A stretch of 64,000 nt of DNA from Streptomyces griseomycini (GTDB lineage: Bacteria; Actinomycetota; Actinomycetes; Streptomycetales; Streptomycetaceae), in the NCBI RefSeq assembly GCF_014203535.1, contig NZ_JACHJI010000019.1:1-64000 (forward strand), read 5' to 3'. The translations under genes were made by a program, and so were the position numbers. Under the pieces are notes generated by a model. It had not been told where the DNA came from. It worked only from the letters and a program-made list of their open reading frames with translations, and searched no databases. Positions 1-7,849 of the stretch are shown one piece after another (within the stretch, counting starts at the first letter, position 1; every line of letters begins with the position of its first letter).

Positions 1-1
1 G

Positions 2-712
2 GACCTGTACCAGCACATCGACCCCGAACAGGTCGGCAACACCATGCGGATGCTGGTCTCCGACATGGCCGGCCGCGCCTCCGTCGAACTCAAGGCCCGG
101 GAGCTCGGCATCGACCTCGGCGGCGACCGCGAGCTGGTCGGCCGCATCGTCGAACGCGTCAAGGAGCGCGAACGGCGGGGCTACACCTACGAGGCCGCCG
201 ACGCCTCCTTCGCACTGCTGCTGCGCGCGGAGGCCGGCGCCGGGCCGGTCCCGTACTTCCGGATCGAGTCCTGGCGGATGATCGCCGAGGGCCTCCCCGA
301 CGGCACCCACGCCAACGGGGCCACCGTCAAACTCCGGGTCGGCGGCCGCCGGGTGATCTCCACCGCCGAGGGCAGGGGCCCGGTCGACGCCCTCGACAAC
401 GCGCTGCGGGAGGCGCTGGGGCGCTTCTATCCGGAGCTCGCCGTCTTCGAGCTGGTCGACTACCGGGTGCGGATCCTGCAGGGGGCGCACGGCACCGGGT
501 CCCCCGCCCGGGTCCTGGTCACCACCTCCGACGGCACCGTCCGCTGGTCCACGGTGGGCGTCGGCGACAACGTGGTCGCGGCGTCCTGGCAGGCCCTCCA
601 GGACGCCGTCACCTACGGCCTGCTGCGCCGGGGCGTGCCCCCGGCCGACGAGGACCGGCGCCCCGGCCCCGCCGCCCCCTTCCCGCAGACGGCACTGGTC
701 ACAGCATCCTGA
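2..712 (+). CDS. cimA: Citramalate synthase, C-terminal part (cut by window edge)
   Basis: The reading frame is already open at the left edge, so only the last 236 residues are present. The visible part matches the end of LeuA/CimA-type enzymes: a helical linker (GRASVELKARELGI) followed by the LeuA allosteric/dimerisation domain with GPVDALDNALREAL, LVDYRVRILQGAHGT and the W-TVGV-DN-VAASWQAL block. Enzymes of this family condense pyruvate or a 2-oxo acid with acetyl-CoA. The YEAADASFALLL stretch between catalytic and regulatory parts is typical of the CimA subgroup. It is a primary-metabolism gene and probably marks the chromosomal edge of the accessory region. It ends 14 bp inside the convergent aromatase gene. 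Confidence 0.85.
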   Translation, partial: DLYQHIDPEQVGNTMRMLVSDMAGRASVELKARELGIDLGGDRELVGRIVERVKERERRGYTYEAADASFALLLRAEAGAGPVPYFRIESWRMIAEGLPDGTHANGATVKLRVGGRRVISTAEGRGPVDALDNALREALGRFYPELAVFELVDYRVRILQGAHGTGSPARVLVTTSDGTVRWSTVGVGDNVVAASWQALQDAVTYGLLRRGVPPADEDRRPGPAAPFPQTALVTAS

Positions 713-1622
713 CGCCCGCCGAGGAGGCGCGGCGGCGAGCGGCGTCGGCGAGCACCCGCGCGGTGCGGGCCAGTTCACCGGTCACGTCACCCGGATCGCC
801 GGCCCCCCGGGGACGGTGCAGCAGCACGCTGTGCCGGGCGCGCAGCACCGCCCCCCGGGCGCCGGGCAGCACCGTCCACTCCCCGGTGTGCCCGGCCGCG
901 CCGGGCACACCGCCGGCGGAGGTCTGCCGGTGCACCAGGCGCCCGGCGTGCGGGAAGCACAGCCGCGCCGAGCGGGTGGTGCGGCCGTGCGGGGTGCGCA
1001 GGGTCAGCAGCTGGGCCCCGGGCACCGGCTCGTCGACCTCGGCCGCCCGCACCACCTCGCCGGCCCGGCCGGGCCAGCCCTCGGCCCGGTAGAGGAAGTC
1101 CAGAGCCGCCTCCGGGGGTCCCTGGAGCGGTGTCACCTGCGTGAAGCGGGACACGGTCAGTTCGCCGCGGTCCCGTTCCTCGGCCCGTTCGCGCACCGCC
1201 CGGAGCAGCCGGTCCACCACCGCGGCCGGCAGGAGGCCGGGCCGGTGCCGCACCCCCAGCACGCACCGCCCGTCCCCGTGCGGCGTCACCGTCCACACCC
1301 CGTCGCCACCGGTGCCGTCGGCCGCCGTGCAGGCGAAGCCGATGCGCCGCCGCTCCGGGTCGTACCGGCGCCGCGACACCCAGCGGACGAACTCCCCGTC
1401 CCGCACGGCCCAGATCCGCGTCCGCGTGCCCGGGGAGTCACCGGCGCACGGCGGCAGCGGCTCGGCGTGCACCACGTACGGCAGCAGCAGCGGCCACTCG
1501 GTCACATCGGCGAGGATCCCGTACACGGTGGCGGCCGACGCGGCGACCGGCACCCGCTCCTCGGCCCGGCGCTCCCGCACGCGTCCCCGCTCCACCACGC
1601 GCTCCCGCTCCACCACCGTCAT
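699..1622 (-). CDS. Didomain aromatase/cyclase of type II polyketide type (SRPBCC/START fold)
   Basis: The 307-residue protein has two consecutive SRPBCC-like halves: residues about 20-150 (AASAATVYGILADVTEWPLLLP opening, W-V--RRYDPERRRI middle) and about 165-300 (TQVTPLQGPPEAALDFLYRAEGWP opening). Length and duplication match didomain aromatase/cyclases such as those of actinorhodin-type pathways, which close and aromatise the first ring of an ACP-bound poly-beta-ketone. The ATG at 1622 is chosen over a GTG at 1631 because GAGGAG lies 8 nt upstream. It is divergent from the SnoaL-like gene, and the shared intergenic region holds SARP repeats. No ketosynthase is nearby, so the substrate source is unknown. 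Confidence 0.75.
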   Translation of the reverse strand: MTVVERERVVERGRVRERRAEERVPVAASAATVYGILADVTEWPLLLPYVVHAEPLPPCAGDSPGTRTRIWAVRDGEFVRWVSRRRYDPERRRIGFACTAADGTGGDGVWTVTPHGDGRCVLGVRHRPGLLPAAVVDRLLRAVRERAEERDRGELTVSRFTQVTPLQGPPEAALDFLYRAEGWPGRAGEVVRAAEVDEPVPGAQLLTLRTPHGRTTRSARLCFPHAGRLVHRQTSAGGVPGAAGHTGEWTVLPGARGAVLRARHSVLLHRPRGAGDPGDVTGELARTARVLADAARRRASSAGVRML

Positions 1623-1678
1623 CGTCCCCACTCCTCACGTCCCGGCGCACGGTCCCCGACCATGCTGGACGAGCGGGC

Positions 1679-1707
1679 TCGAGCCGGGTTCGAAGGCCGC
1701 TCGAGGC
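1679..1707. promoter_or_regulatory. Three-copy SARP-binding direct repeat
   Basis: Three heptamers, TCGAGCC (1679), TCGAAGG (1690) and TCGAGGC (1701), are spaced exactly 11 bp apart, one helical turn. This is the arrangement known for SARP activators (ActII-ORF4, DnrI), whose sites are TCGAG-type repeats with 11-bp periodicity. It lies between the divergent aromatase and SnoaL-like genes, so it could activate either or both. Three SARP genes follow within 4.5 kb; which one binds here is not visible. Confidence 0.65.
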
Positions 1708-1771
1708 GGGGCGGGCACGGTGGACCGTGCCGCAGCCGACCAGGGCTGTGCCGAGCCGAGAGGTGAGCCGC

Positions 1772-2164
1772 ATGTCGTCGCCCGTCGTGACGCCCCGCCC
1801 CGCCGAGGACGTCGCCGCACGTATCCGCTTCTCCGGCCTGTACGCGCAGGCCGAGCGCTTCTACACCCGCCAGCTCGGTCTGACCCGGGCCGCCGACACG
1901 GCCGGCCTGGCCGCCACCTTCGCCCCCGGCACCGCCCCGGCCGGGCCGGAGCCCATCCCCGGGACCCGGTACTGGATCGGCAAGCTGGAGATCGTCCCGG
2001 AGAACGAGCACACCCTGCGCACCCGCTGCAGCGTCTTCTCCCGCCCCGCCGACGCCTCGGGCCCGGGAGGCCTGCGGGTCACGGTGGTGGAGGACGTCCT
2101 GACCCGCTTCGACGACGACTGGCTGGTCACGGACCGCCGGGTCCTGCACGACACCGCCCTGTGA
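1772..2164 (+). CDS. SnoaL/NTF2-like polyketide-associated protein
   Basis: This small protein (130 residues) has an NTF2-like pattern: an N-terminal helix (AARIRFSGLYAQAERFYTRQLGL), then a strand-rich C-terminal half ending RVTVVEDVLTRFDDDWLVTDRRVLHD, as in SnoaL-like and ketosteroid-isomerase-like proteins. The family includes polyketide cyclases and hydroxylation partners. The ATG at 1772 is preferred to upstream starts because GAGGTGAG lies just upstream. It is divergent from the aromatase gene across the SARP repeats, which suggests a shared tailoring role. The exact reaction cannot be read from the sequence. Confidence 0.6.
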   Translation: MSSPVVTPRPAEDVAARIRFSGLYAQAERFYTRQLGLTRAADTAGLAATFAPGTAPAGPEPIPGTRYWIGKLEIVPENEHTLRTRCSVFSRPADASGPGGLRVTVVEDVLTRFDDDWLVTDRRVLHDTAL

Positions 2165-2171
2165 CGCCGCC

Positions 2172-2993
2172 TCAGGCCGCGTACAGGTCGAAGGTCGCGC
2201 CGCGCCGCGCCGGCGCGGCGCGGTCCAGGACCGGGTCGACGGTGAGGACCGCCTGCTGGAGGCGGCCCAGCTGCGGGGAGGGCTCCACGCCGAGGTCGGC
2301 CACCAGACGGGTGCGCAGCCGCTGGTAGACCTCGAGCGCGGCGGCCCGCCGGCCCGACCGGTACAGGGCGACCATGGCCTGCGCGTGCAGGCCCTCGTGG
2401 TGGGGGTGACGGGCGGTCAGCGCGGTCAGCTCGGCGAGCAGCGCGCCGTGCCGGCCGAGCCGCAGTTCGGCGTCGATCCGCCGTTCCACCGCGACCAGCC
2501 GGCTCTCCCGCAGGCGCAGCGCCTCGACGGAGAGCACCGGCCCGAGCGGCACGTCGGCCAGCGGCTCGCCCTGCCACATGTCCAGGGCCTGCCGCAGCAG
2601 GGTCGCGCACCGCTCGTCGTCGCCGTCCCCGGCGGCGTCCTGGCCGGCCGCGAGCAGGGTCTCGTAACGGCCGGTGTCGATCCGGTCGGCGGGCAGCTGC
2701 AGCAGGTAGCCGCCGTGCCGGGTGGCGATGACCTCCTTGGCGGCGCCGGGCACGCCGGGACCCATCGCGGTGCCCAGGTTGCGGCGCAGGGTGAGGACGT
2801 AGGTCTGCAGGGTGGTCATCGCGCTGCGCGGCGGCGCCTTCTCCCACAGCTCCTCGATCAGGGTGGGCACCGGCACGATGTGCCCGGGCTGGAGCGCGAG
2901 CAGGGCGAGTATCTGCCGCGGCTTGCCGGCGCTGGGCACGATCGACACCCCGTCGACCTCGGCGGCCAGCGGCCCCAGGAGCCGAATGTCCAT
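2172..2993 (-). CDS. SARP-family transcriptional activator 1
   Basis: A 273-residue SARP. An OmpR-like winged helix occupies residues 1-100 (MDIRLLGPLAAEVDG, GKPRQILALLAL, LIEELWEKAPPRSA, GGYLLQLP). A bacterial transcriptional activation (BTAD) domain follows (DTGRYETLLAAGQ, ALDMWQGEPLADVP, HPHHEGLHAQAMVALYRSGRRAAALEVY cut into repeats, LGVEPSPQLGRLQQAVL). SARPs recruit RNA polymerase through TCGAG-type direct repeats upstream of antibiotic genes. The start at 2993 is supported by GGGAGGA 5 nt upstream. It converges on the SnoaL-like gene with only 7 bp between stops. Confidence 0.9.
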   Translation of the reverse strand: MDIRLLGPLAAEVDGVSIVPSAGKPRQILALLALQPGHIVPVPTLIEELWEKAPPRSAMTTLQTYVLTLRRNLGTAMGPGVPGAAKEVIATRHGGYLLQLPADRIDTGRYETLLAAGQDAAGDGDDERCATLLRQALDMWQGEPLADVPLGPVLSVEALRLRESRLVAVERRIDAELRLGRHGALLAELTALTARHPHHEGLHAQAMVALYRSGRRAAALEVYQRLRTRLVADLGVEPSPQLGRLQQAVLTVDPVLDRAAPARRGATFDLYAA

Positions 2994-3408
2994 GACGTCC
3001 TCCCGTTCGTACGGCGCGTACGGTGCGTACGGCTCGTGCTGTGCGTGCAACGGCGTCCGCCGCGACGCCCCGGCGGATCCCCGGGCCCGGGGTCGTCCCC
3101 CGGGTGCGCGACGGTGCGCCGTCCGGTGCGTACGGCCGGGTCCCGGTCCGGTCCGCCTCCGGTACGCCGGGCACGCTAGCGGCGTACGAGACCGGTCGGC
3201 CGTGCGGTCAGGCGTCCTTCGAGCGGGGCTGGACGCGGTGTCGTGCGGCGGCGCGGACCGCTGGAGACGGTGTGCAGCGCCGCTGGAGACGGACTCGCGG
3301 GCCCGGTCCGCGCGGGGCCGGGGCGGCTAGCGTCCCGGGCGGAGAACCGGAGCCACGGCCGGGGGGCCGCGCGTGCGGCACGCCCCGCAACCCGATTGCG
3401 GAGAGACC
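2994..3408. promoter_or_regulatory. Divergent promoter region between SARP 1 and thioesterase
   Basis: This 415-bp region contains no gene. TAGCGT-type -10 hexamers are visible in both directions, 3178-3173 for SARP 1 (minus) and 3328-3333 for the thioesterase (plus). A 12-bp direct repeat CGCTGGAGACGG occurs at 3259 and 3281, starts 22 bp apart (two helical turns), with a TCGAGCG heptamer at 3219. This is compatible with SARP binding but the sequence differs from the classic TCGAG heptamer. Several CGTACGG copies (3008-3035) lie directly upstream of the SARP 1 start. Confidence 0.4.
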
Positions 3409-4155
3409 ATGCAGCTGCGCCTGTTCGTGTTCCACCACGCCGGCGGTTCACATCTGATGTACCGCGACTGGCCCGCCCTCTTCCCGGCCGGCTGGCAGGT
3501 CCGCGTCCCCGACGCCCCCGGCCGGGGCATGCTCACCCTGGCCGAGCCGATCGAGGACGCCACCGCGCTCGCCCGCCACCTCCTGGAGGAGCTGGACGAC
3601 GAACTCACCGGCCGTTTCGCCTTCTTCGGGCACAGCATGGGGTGTGTCACCGCCTACGAGCTGACCCGGCTGCTGCTCGCCGAGGGCCGCACCCCGCCGG
3701 TCTGGCTCGGTCTGTCCGGGCGCGCCGCACCCCGCCCGGACGGGACCGGGCGGACCTTCCGCCACCTGCTGCCCGACGCGGAGCTGCGCCGCCACATCGC
3801 CGCGCTGGGCGGCACCCCGGCCGCGGTGCTCGACGATCCGGAGCTGTGGGAGCTCCTCGCGCCCGCGATCCGCGGCGACCTGAAGCTGTCGGAGACCTGG
3901 GACCCGGTGTGGCCGCCCACGCCGCTGCCCGTCCCGCTCTCCGTCTTCGGCGGCCGCCGCGACGGGATCTCGCCCGCCTGGAGCCTGGCCGCCTGGTCCG
4001 GGGCGACCGAGCACTTCCTCGGCCTGCACCTCTTCGACGGCGGCCACTTCTACTTCCTCGACGACCCCGCGCCGCTGGCCTCCCTGATCACCCGGGAGGC
4101 GGCCCGGGCGGAGCGCGTGCGGACCGCCTCCGGCGCGGGAGCGGTGGGGCGGTGA
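3409..4155 (+). CDS. Type II thioesterase
   Basis: An alpha/beta-hydrolase of 248 residues of the editing thioesterase (TEII) family. It shows LFVFHHAGGSH at the N-terminus, the nucleophile elbow GHSMG (Ser near residue 82), an acid region in VFGGRRDGIS and the catalytic His in FDGGHFYFLDD. TEII enzymes hydrolyse aberrant or stalled acyl groups from carrier proteins of polyketide and peptide synthases. The ATG at 3409 follows GGAGAG. The stop overlaps the start of SARP 2 (GTGA), so the two are translationally coupled. No carrier protein or synthase is in this window. Confidence 0.85.
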   Translation: MQLRLFVFHHAGGSHLMYRDWPALFPAGWQVRVPDAPGRGMLTLAEPIEDATALARHLLEELDDELTGRFAFFGHSMGCVTAYELTRLLLAEGRTPPVWLGLSGRAAPRPDGTGRTFRHLLPDAELRRHIAALGGTPAAVLDDPELWELLAPAIRGDLKLSETWDPVWPPTPLPVPLSVFGGRRDGISPAWSLAAWSGATEHFLGLHLFDGGHFYFLDDPAPLASLITREAARAERVRTASGAGAVGR

Positions 4156-4970
4156 GCCCCGGCGGGGCGACGCCCGGCGAGGCGACAGCCGGTGGGGGGA
4201 CAGCCGGTGGGGCCGCTTCGGCCGTGGAGTTCCGGCTGCTCGGACCGGTCGGCGTCCTCGACGGGCGCACCGGCCGACTGCTGCGGCCCGCCGGGGACCG
4301 GCAGCGCGCCCTGCTGTGCGCGCTGCTCGCGCACGCCGGGCGGCCGGTCCGCCCGGCCGCCCTGATCGGGGAGCTGTGGGGCGGGGAGCCCCCGGCCGAC
4401 CCCGCGGGAGCCCTGCACGCCCAGGTCTCCCGGCTGCGCCGACTGCTGCGGCGGGGGACCGGCGGCCGGGAGTGGATCCGCACCCTGCCCGCCGGCTACC
4501 GGCTGGTCCCGGACGCCGCCACCGTCGACGCCGTTCGCTTCACCCGGCTCGCGGACGAGGGCCTGGCCCTGCTGGCGCGCGACCCCGGGCGCGGGGGCAC
4601 GCTCCTGCGCGACGCCCTGGCACTGTGGCGGGGCCCCGCCCTCCAGGACAGCCGGGGCGGCCCGCTCTGCGCGGCCGAGGCCCGGCGCCTCGACGCCCTG
4701 CGCCTGACCGCGCTGGAGGGCCTGTACGCCACCGCGCTCGGCCGGGGCCGGCACGCCGAGGTCACCGGGGAGCTGGAACGGCTCACCCTGGCGCACCCGC
4801 TGCACGAGCCGTTCCACGACCAGCTGATGCTCGCCCTGCACCGCTCGGGCCGTCGGGCCGAGGCGCTCGCCGCGTACCGGCGGGCCCGCCAGGCCCTGGT
4901 CCGTGCGCACGGTGCGGAACCCGGCCCGGCGCTGCGGGCCCGTCTGGCCGGGATCCTCCAGCACGCGTAG
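4152..4970 (+). CDS. SARP-family transcriptional activator 2
   Basis: A 272-residue SARP that starts at a GTG overlapping the thioesterase stop codon. A low-complexity leader of about 24 Gly/Ala/Thr residues precedes the winged helix (VEFRLLGPVGVLDGRTG, RQRALLCALLAHAG, LIGELWGGEPPADP, AGYRLVP). A BTAD domain follows (GTLLRDALALWRGPALQD, HPLHEPFHDQLMLALHRSGR, ALAAYRRARQALV). It is the most GC-rich of the three SARPs here. Because it is coupled to the thioesterase it is probably produced together with it. The leader suggests that an internal start near the VEFRLLG segment is also possible. Confidence 0.85.
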   Translation: MSPGGATPGEATAGGGTAGGAASAVEFRLLGPVGVLDGRTGRLLRPAGDRQRALLCALLAHAGRPVRPAALIGELWGGEPPADPAGALHAQVSRLRRLLRRGTGGREWIRTLPAGYRLVPDAATVDAVRFTRLADEGLALLARDPGRGGTLLRDALALWRGPALQDSRGGPLCAAEARRLDALRLTALEGLYATALGRGRHAEVTGELERLTLAHPLHEPFHDQLMLALHRSGRRAEALAAYRRARQALVRAHGAEPGPALRARLAGILQHA

Positions 4971-4975
4971 GGCGC

Positions 4976-5042
4976 ACGGATGCGGGGTGCGGCCCGCACG
5001 ACGGAGGTCCTCGCTGTCGTGCGGACCGCACCCCGCATCCGT
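4976..5042. terminator. Long bidirectional hairpin between convergent SARP genes
   Basis: A 17-bp perfect outer stem pairs 4976-4992 (ACGGATGCGGGGTGCGG) with 5026-5042. A nested 7-bp stem pairs GCACGAC (4996-5002) with GTCGTGC (5016-5022). It lies just after the stop of SARP 2 and before the convergent end of SARP 3, so it can terminate both. No U-run follows, which is normal for GC-rich actinomycete terminators. Confidence 0.75.
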
Positions 5043-5116
5043 TCCGCGTCCGTGCTGTTCCGGCGTCTGTTCCGTTTCCGTACCGGTCCGGGGCGGCCGC
5101 CGGGCGCGGCGCGCGG

Positions 5117-5959
5117 TCAGCCGACGCGGGCCAGCCGGTCGGCCGCGGCGGAGAACTCCGCGGGCACCGGGTCCAGGGCGGCCTCCGGCCCGGTCATCAG
5201 GATGGAGCGCTGCAGCCGCCGCAGCCCCGCCGAGGGCTCCAGGCCCAGGTCGCGTACGAGCGACTGGCGCAGCCGTTGGTAGACGCCGAGGGCCTCACCC
5301 CGGCGGCCCGAGCGGTGCAGGGCGAGCATCAGCTGGCCGTGCAGGTTCTCGTGGGTGCGGTAACGGCCCGCCAGGACGGTGAGCTCGCCGAGGAGTTCCC
5401 GGTGCCGGCCGAGCCTGAGGTCGGCCTCGATGCGCTGGTAGAGGGCGCACAGCCGGGACTCCTCCAGGCGCCGGATCTCCATCTCCAGCTGCGGCCCGGC
5501 CGGTATCCCGGCCAGTGCGGGGCCGTTCCACAGGGCGAGGGCCTCGGTCAGCCGGCGGCTGGCGCCGGCGAAGTCCTCCGCGTCCAGCGCCCGGTAGCCC
5601 ATGCCCGCGAGCCTGTCGAACTCCCGTGCGTCGTTGCTGCCCGGTGAGGTCCGCAGCAGGTAGCCGCCGGGAGTGGTGACCAGGACGTCCTTGGCGGTGC
5701 GGGGCTCGCTGCCGGCGGGGGCGTGGCGCAGGGCGGCGGTGAGCTGTTCGCGCAGTTGGAGGATGTAGGTCTGCAAGGTGGTCCGGGCGCTGCGCGGCGG
5801 CCTGTCCCCCCACAGCTCCTCGGTCAGCACCTCCACCGGCACCACCTGGTCGGCGCGGAGCGCGAGCAGCGCGAGCACCTGGCGGGGCTTCGGCGCGGAC
5901 GGGGTCACCGGTATCCCGTACTCCCTGACGGCCAACGTGCCCAGAACTTCGATGTCCAC
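5117..5959 (-). CDS. SARP-family transcriptional activator 3
   Basis: A 280-residue SARP with the winged helix at residues 1-105 (VDIEVLGTLAVREYG, KPRQVLALLALRADQ, LTEELWGDRPPRSARTT, GGYLLRT) and the BTAD domain after it (EALALWNGPALAGIP, YRTHENLHGQLMLALHRSGR, GVYQRLRQSLV). The GTG at 5959 follows AGGGGAT; longer frames upstream have no SD and no family match. An ARE-type palindrome lies about 100 bp upstream (6057-6074), so this SARP is the likeliest pathway-specific activator under GBL-receptor control. It closely resembles SARP 1 in layout. Confidence 0.88.
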   Translation of the reverse strand: MDIEVLGTLAVREYGIPVTPSAPKPRQVLALLALRADQVVPVEVLTEELWGDRPPRSARTTLQTYILQLREQLTAALRHAPAGSEPRTAKDVLVTTPGGYLLRTSPGSNDAREFDRLAGMGYRALDAEDFAGASRRLTEALALWNGPALAGIPAGPQLEMEIRRLEESRLCALYQRIEADLRLGRHRELLGELTVLAGRYRTHENLHGQLMLALHRSGRRGEALGVYQRLRQSLVRDLGLEPSAGLRRLQRSILMTGPEAALDPVPAEFSAAADRLARVG

Positions 5960-6056
5960 GCCGTATCCCCTGTTCGTGTGTTCACGCTTGCGGTCATGAG
6001 CCACCGGGCTCGGTACGGGTTCGAGTAAAAAACAGGCGCAGCGGTTTGTCAATATA

Positions 6057-6074
6057 AAACCGTCCAGACTGTTT
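6057..6074. promoter_or_regulatory. ARE-like operator upstream of SARP 3
   Basis: Imperfect palindrome AAACCGTC-CA-GACTGTTT. On the minus strand it reads AAACAGTC..GACGGTTT, matching the ...CGGTTT side of ArpA/ScbR autoregulatory elements seen elsewhere in this window (8921, 13891). It sits about 100 bp upstream of the SARP 3 start in an AT-rich patch (aatataaaac), which fits a promoter-blocking operator. Confidence 0.6.
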
Positions 6075-6436
6075 CTTTGTTGAGCGGGGCAGTCGCCCCG
6101 GCCGGACGACGCGACCCGAAGATGCGGGATTGACCTGCGCATTTGTCCGCCCGCACCGAGAGGACAGGGCACATTGCCGGTGAGCTCCGCACGCCCCAAC
6201 GGGAAGGCGACGGCCTCGGACGGCCAGTAAACCGGCGGATACGGCTGTTCATTGATCTCTTGGCCCCCTTTTTACAGACCGGTACCGCTGATCTTTGTGT
6301 TCCGGCCGAAGCGGGTCGGATGCCTGGTCGCCGCCCCCGGACCTCCCGTCGGCGCCTGTGACGGGAGCGGCGGAGTGACACTTCAGCCGCCTCGTGCGCT
6401 GAGAGGGAGACGGGCTTCGGCACCCGGGGCCCAAGT

Positions 6437-6460
6437 AACATACCGAGGGGTCGGTTTTGT
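6437..6460. promoter_or_regulatory. ARE-like operator in the long intergenic region
   Basis: The site begins AACATACCGA, has a GGGG core and ends TCGGTTTTGT, so its two halves are near-complementary (ACATACCGA versus ACAAAACCGA). It fits the ATAC-N(9-10)-CGGTTT pattern of the other AREs in the window. It lies roughly 450 bp from both flanking gene starts, so its target promoter is unclear. Confidence 0.55.
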
Positions 6461-6832
6461 CGAGTTCTTGACGCCGCGGCGTCGGGCGGCGACACCCGCA
6501 CGTGCCGCAACGGACCGATGGCGAGAGGAGGCGGCCGCACTGAACCGGGGAGACGCGATGACCATGGTCAACCGTCCGGCAGGCCCACCGGAGAGTGGGC
6601 GCCGGTGCGGGCCCGCGTCGCGCCGGCGCGCGGTCGGCTCCACCGTCACGCCCTTCCCGGGCGCGGGAGAAACAGACCGCATCCCCCTCGCCTCCCGTCC
6701 CGCCGTCCGCTCCGGAGCGGGGGGCCACCGCACGGGCGCGGGTGCAGATCCCCTGTTATGACCGCGTTCCGGACGGCGTTTCCCGGCTCGCCACGAGGGG
6801 GCGAGATGAGCCACGGAAGCCTCGAGGACTAG

Positions 6833-6850
6833 AAACCGGCATGCTGGTTT
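6833..6850. promoter_or_regulatory. ARE-like operator upstream of the ScbR2-like gene
   Basis: Near-perfect palindrome AAACCGGCATGCTGGTTT, one mismatched pair, 46 bp before the ATG at 6896. Its position suggests autoregulation by the ScbR2-like protein or repression by the receptor at 8989. Confidence 0.6.
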
Positions 6851-6895
6851 GATAATGATGATGTGTAGTGACCCGCTCACGAGGAGCCACCAGCC

Positions 6896-7588
6896 ATGAA
6901 GCAAGAACGTGCCGTACGCACCCGCCAGGCACTCATCCACGCAGCGGCCGAGGCGTTCGAGCGCAACGGGTACGTCCAGGCGAGGCTCGCGGACATCAGC
7001 TCCAGCGCGGGCGTGAGCCCCGGCGCGCTCCACTTCCACTTCGCCAACAAGGCGGCGGTGGCCGAGGCCGTGGAGACGGCCGCGGCGGTCAGCCTGCGCC
7101 GGGCGGCGCAGGACGTCCAGCACCCCGGCATGAACGCGCTCCAGCGGCTGACCGGCGTCACCTACGCCCTGGCCGAGCTGATCCGCACGGACGTGGTGGC
7201 CCGCGCCGGCTTCCGGCTGAGCTGCGACGCGCCGCACCGGCCCGCGCTCGACCTGGTCCGGGAGTGGGAGGACTGCGTCCGGCGGCTCCTCGCCGAGGCC
7301 GACCGGGAGCGGCTCCTCGCCGACGGGGTGACGCAGCAGGACGCGGCCGACGTCGTCATCGGCGCCACCACCGGCTTCGAGGCGCTCGCCCGCCGGCAGC
7401 CGGAGTGGCTGCAGCCCGGCACGCTCCGGCGCTTCTGGCGGCTCCTGCTGCCGCGGCTGACGACGGCGGAGGCGCTCGCCGTCCTGCTGCGGGCCGACTC
7501 CGCCGTCGGCGCCGGGGGGCACGAAGGAGGCGACCGGCCTGCTCCCGGCACCGCCGCTCCCCCGCCCTCCGTGTTCGTCACGCGCTGA
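6896..7588 (+). CDS. ScbR2-like pseudo-GBL receptor (TetR family)
   Basis: A 230-residue TetR-fold regulator of the ArpA/ScbR lineage. The DNA-binding domain occupies residues 1-50 (MKQERAVRTRQALIHAAAEAF, ISSSAGVSPGALHFHFANK) and a variable ligand domain follows. The family separates true GBL receptors from pseudo-receptors such as ScbR2 and JadR2, which bind antibiotics or intermediates rather than GBL. The less conserved HTH and ligand domain place this copy with the pseudo-receptors by inference. The start has GAGGAG 9 nt upstream. Its own upstream ARE and the adjacent afsA homologue imply a role in setting the timing of the pathway. Confidence 0.75.
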   Translation: MKQERAVRTRQALIHAAAEAFERNGYVQARLADISSSAGVSPGALHFHFANKAAVAEAVETAAAVSLRRAAQDVQHPGMNALQRLTGVTYALAELIRTDVVARAGFRLSCDAPHRPALDLVREWEDCVRRLLAEADRERLLADGVTQQDAADVVIGATTGFEALARRQPEWLQPGTLRRFWRLLLPRLTTAEALAVLLRADSAVGAGGHEGGDRPAPGTAAPPPSVFVTR

Positions 7589-7762
7589 GCGGCCCCCCCT
7601 CCGGGCCGCCTCCCGCCCCGCGGAGGGAAGTCCTCCCGTCCGGTCCGGCGGCGGTCGTCCCCGGTGCCGGGAGCGGCCCATGAGACGGAATGCGCCATTC
7701 CGCGAGACGCCGGAAGAACCGGCTCCGAATCCCGTCCCCTCCGCGGCACTCCCAGGCCTGTG

Positions 7763-7786
7763 AAAAAAACCGGCGGGTCTGTATAT
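7763..7786. promoter_or_regulatory. ARE-like operator upstream of AfsA homologue 1
   Basis: An A-run followed by ACCGGCGGGTCTGTATATT. Read on the minus strand it gives AATATACAGACCCGCCGGTTTT, the ATAC-N-CGGTTT pattern. It lies about 65 bp before the ATG at 7850, a usual position for a ScbR-type repressor site controlling the GBL synthase gene. Confidence 0.6.
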
Positions 7787-7849
7787 TCGTCGACGGCGAC
7801 AGCCCGGCGCCGTCGTTCACGTTTGTCATGACCTTGGGGGTTTCTCGTC

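Larger units (their letters stand above)
5960..6895. other. 936-bp intergenic regulatory region without a supported gene
   Basis: No convincing protein gene lies here. It holds three ARE-like elements, listed separately at 6057, 6437 and 6833, and a weaker related sequence around 6276-6300 built on CGGTACCG. A 67-codon frame with a start at 6558 behind GGGGAGACGCG was considered; its composition is unlike a folded protein and it is not called. The size and site density fit a control region serving SARP 3 on the minus strand and the ScbR2-like gene on the plus strand. Confidence 0.5.

Noticed and set aside
3003..3035. Repeated CGTACGG units
   Set aside because: They lie directly in front of SARP 1 and partly look like simple repetition; spacing is irregular and no CRISPR or operator geometry fits.
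6558..6761. Possible 67-codon gene behind GGGGAGACGCG
   Set aside because: The start context is fair, but the product is unstructured R/P/G-rich sequence with no family features. Kept only as a possible target of the nearby ARE.
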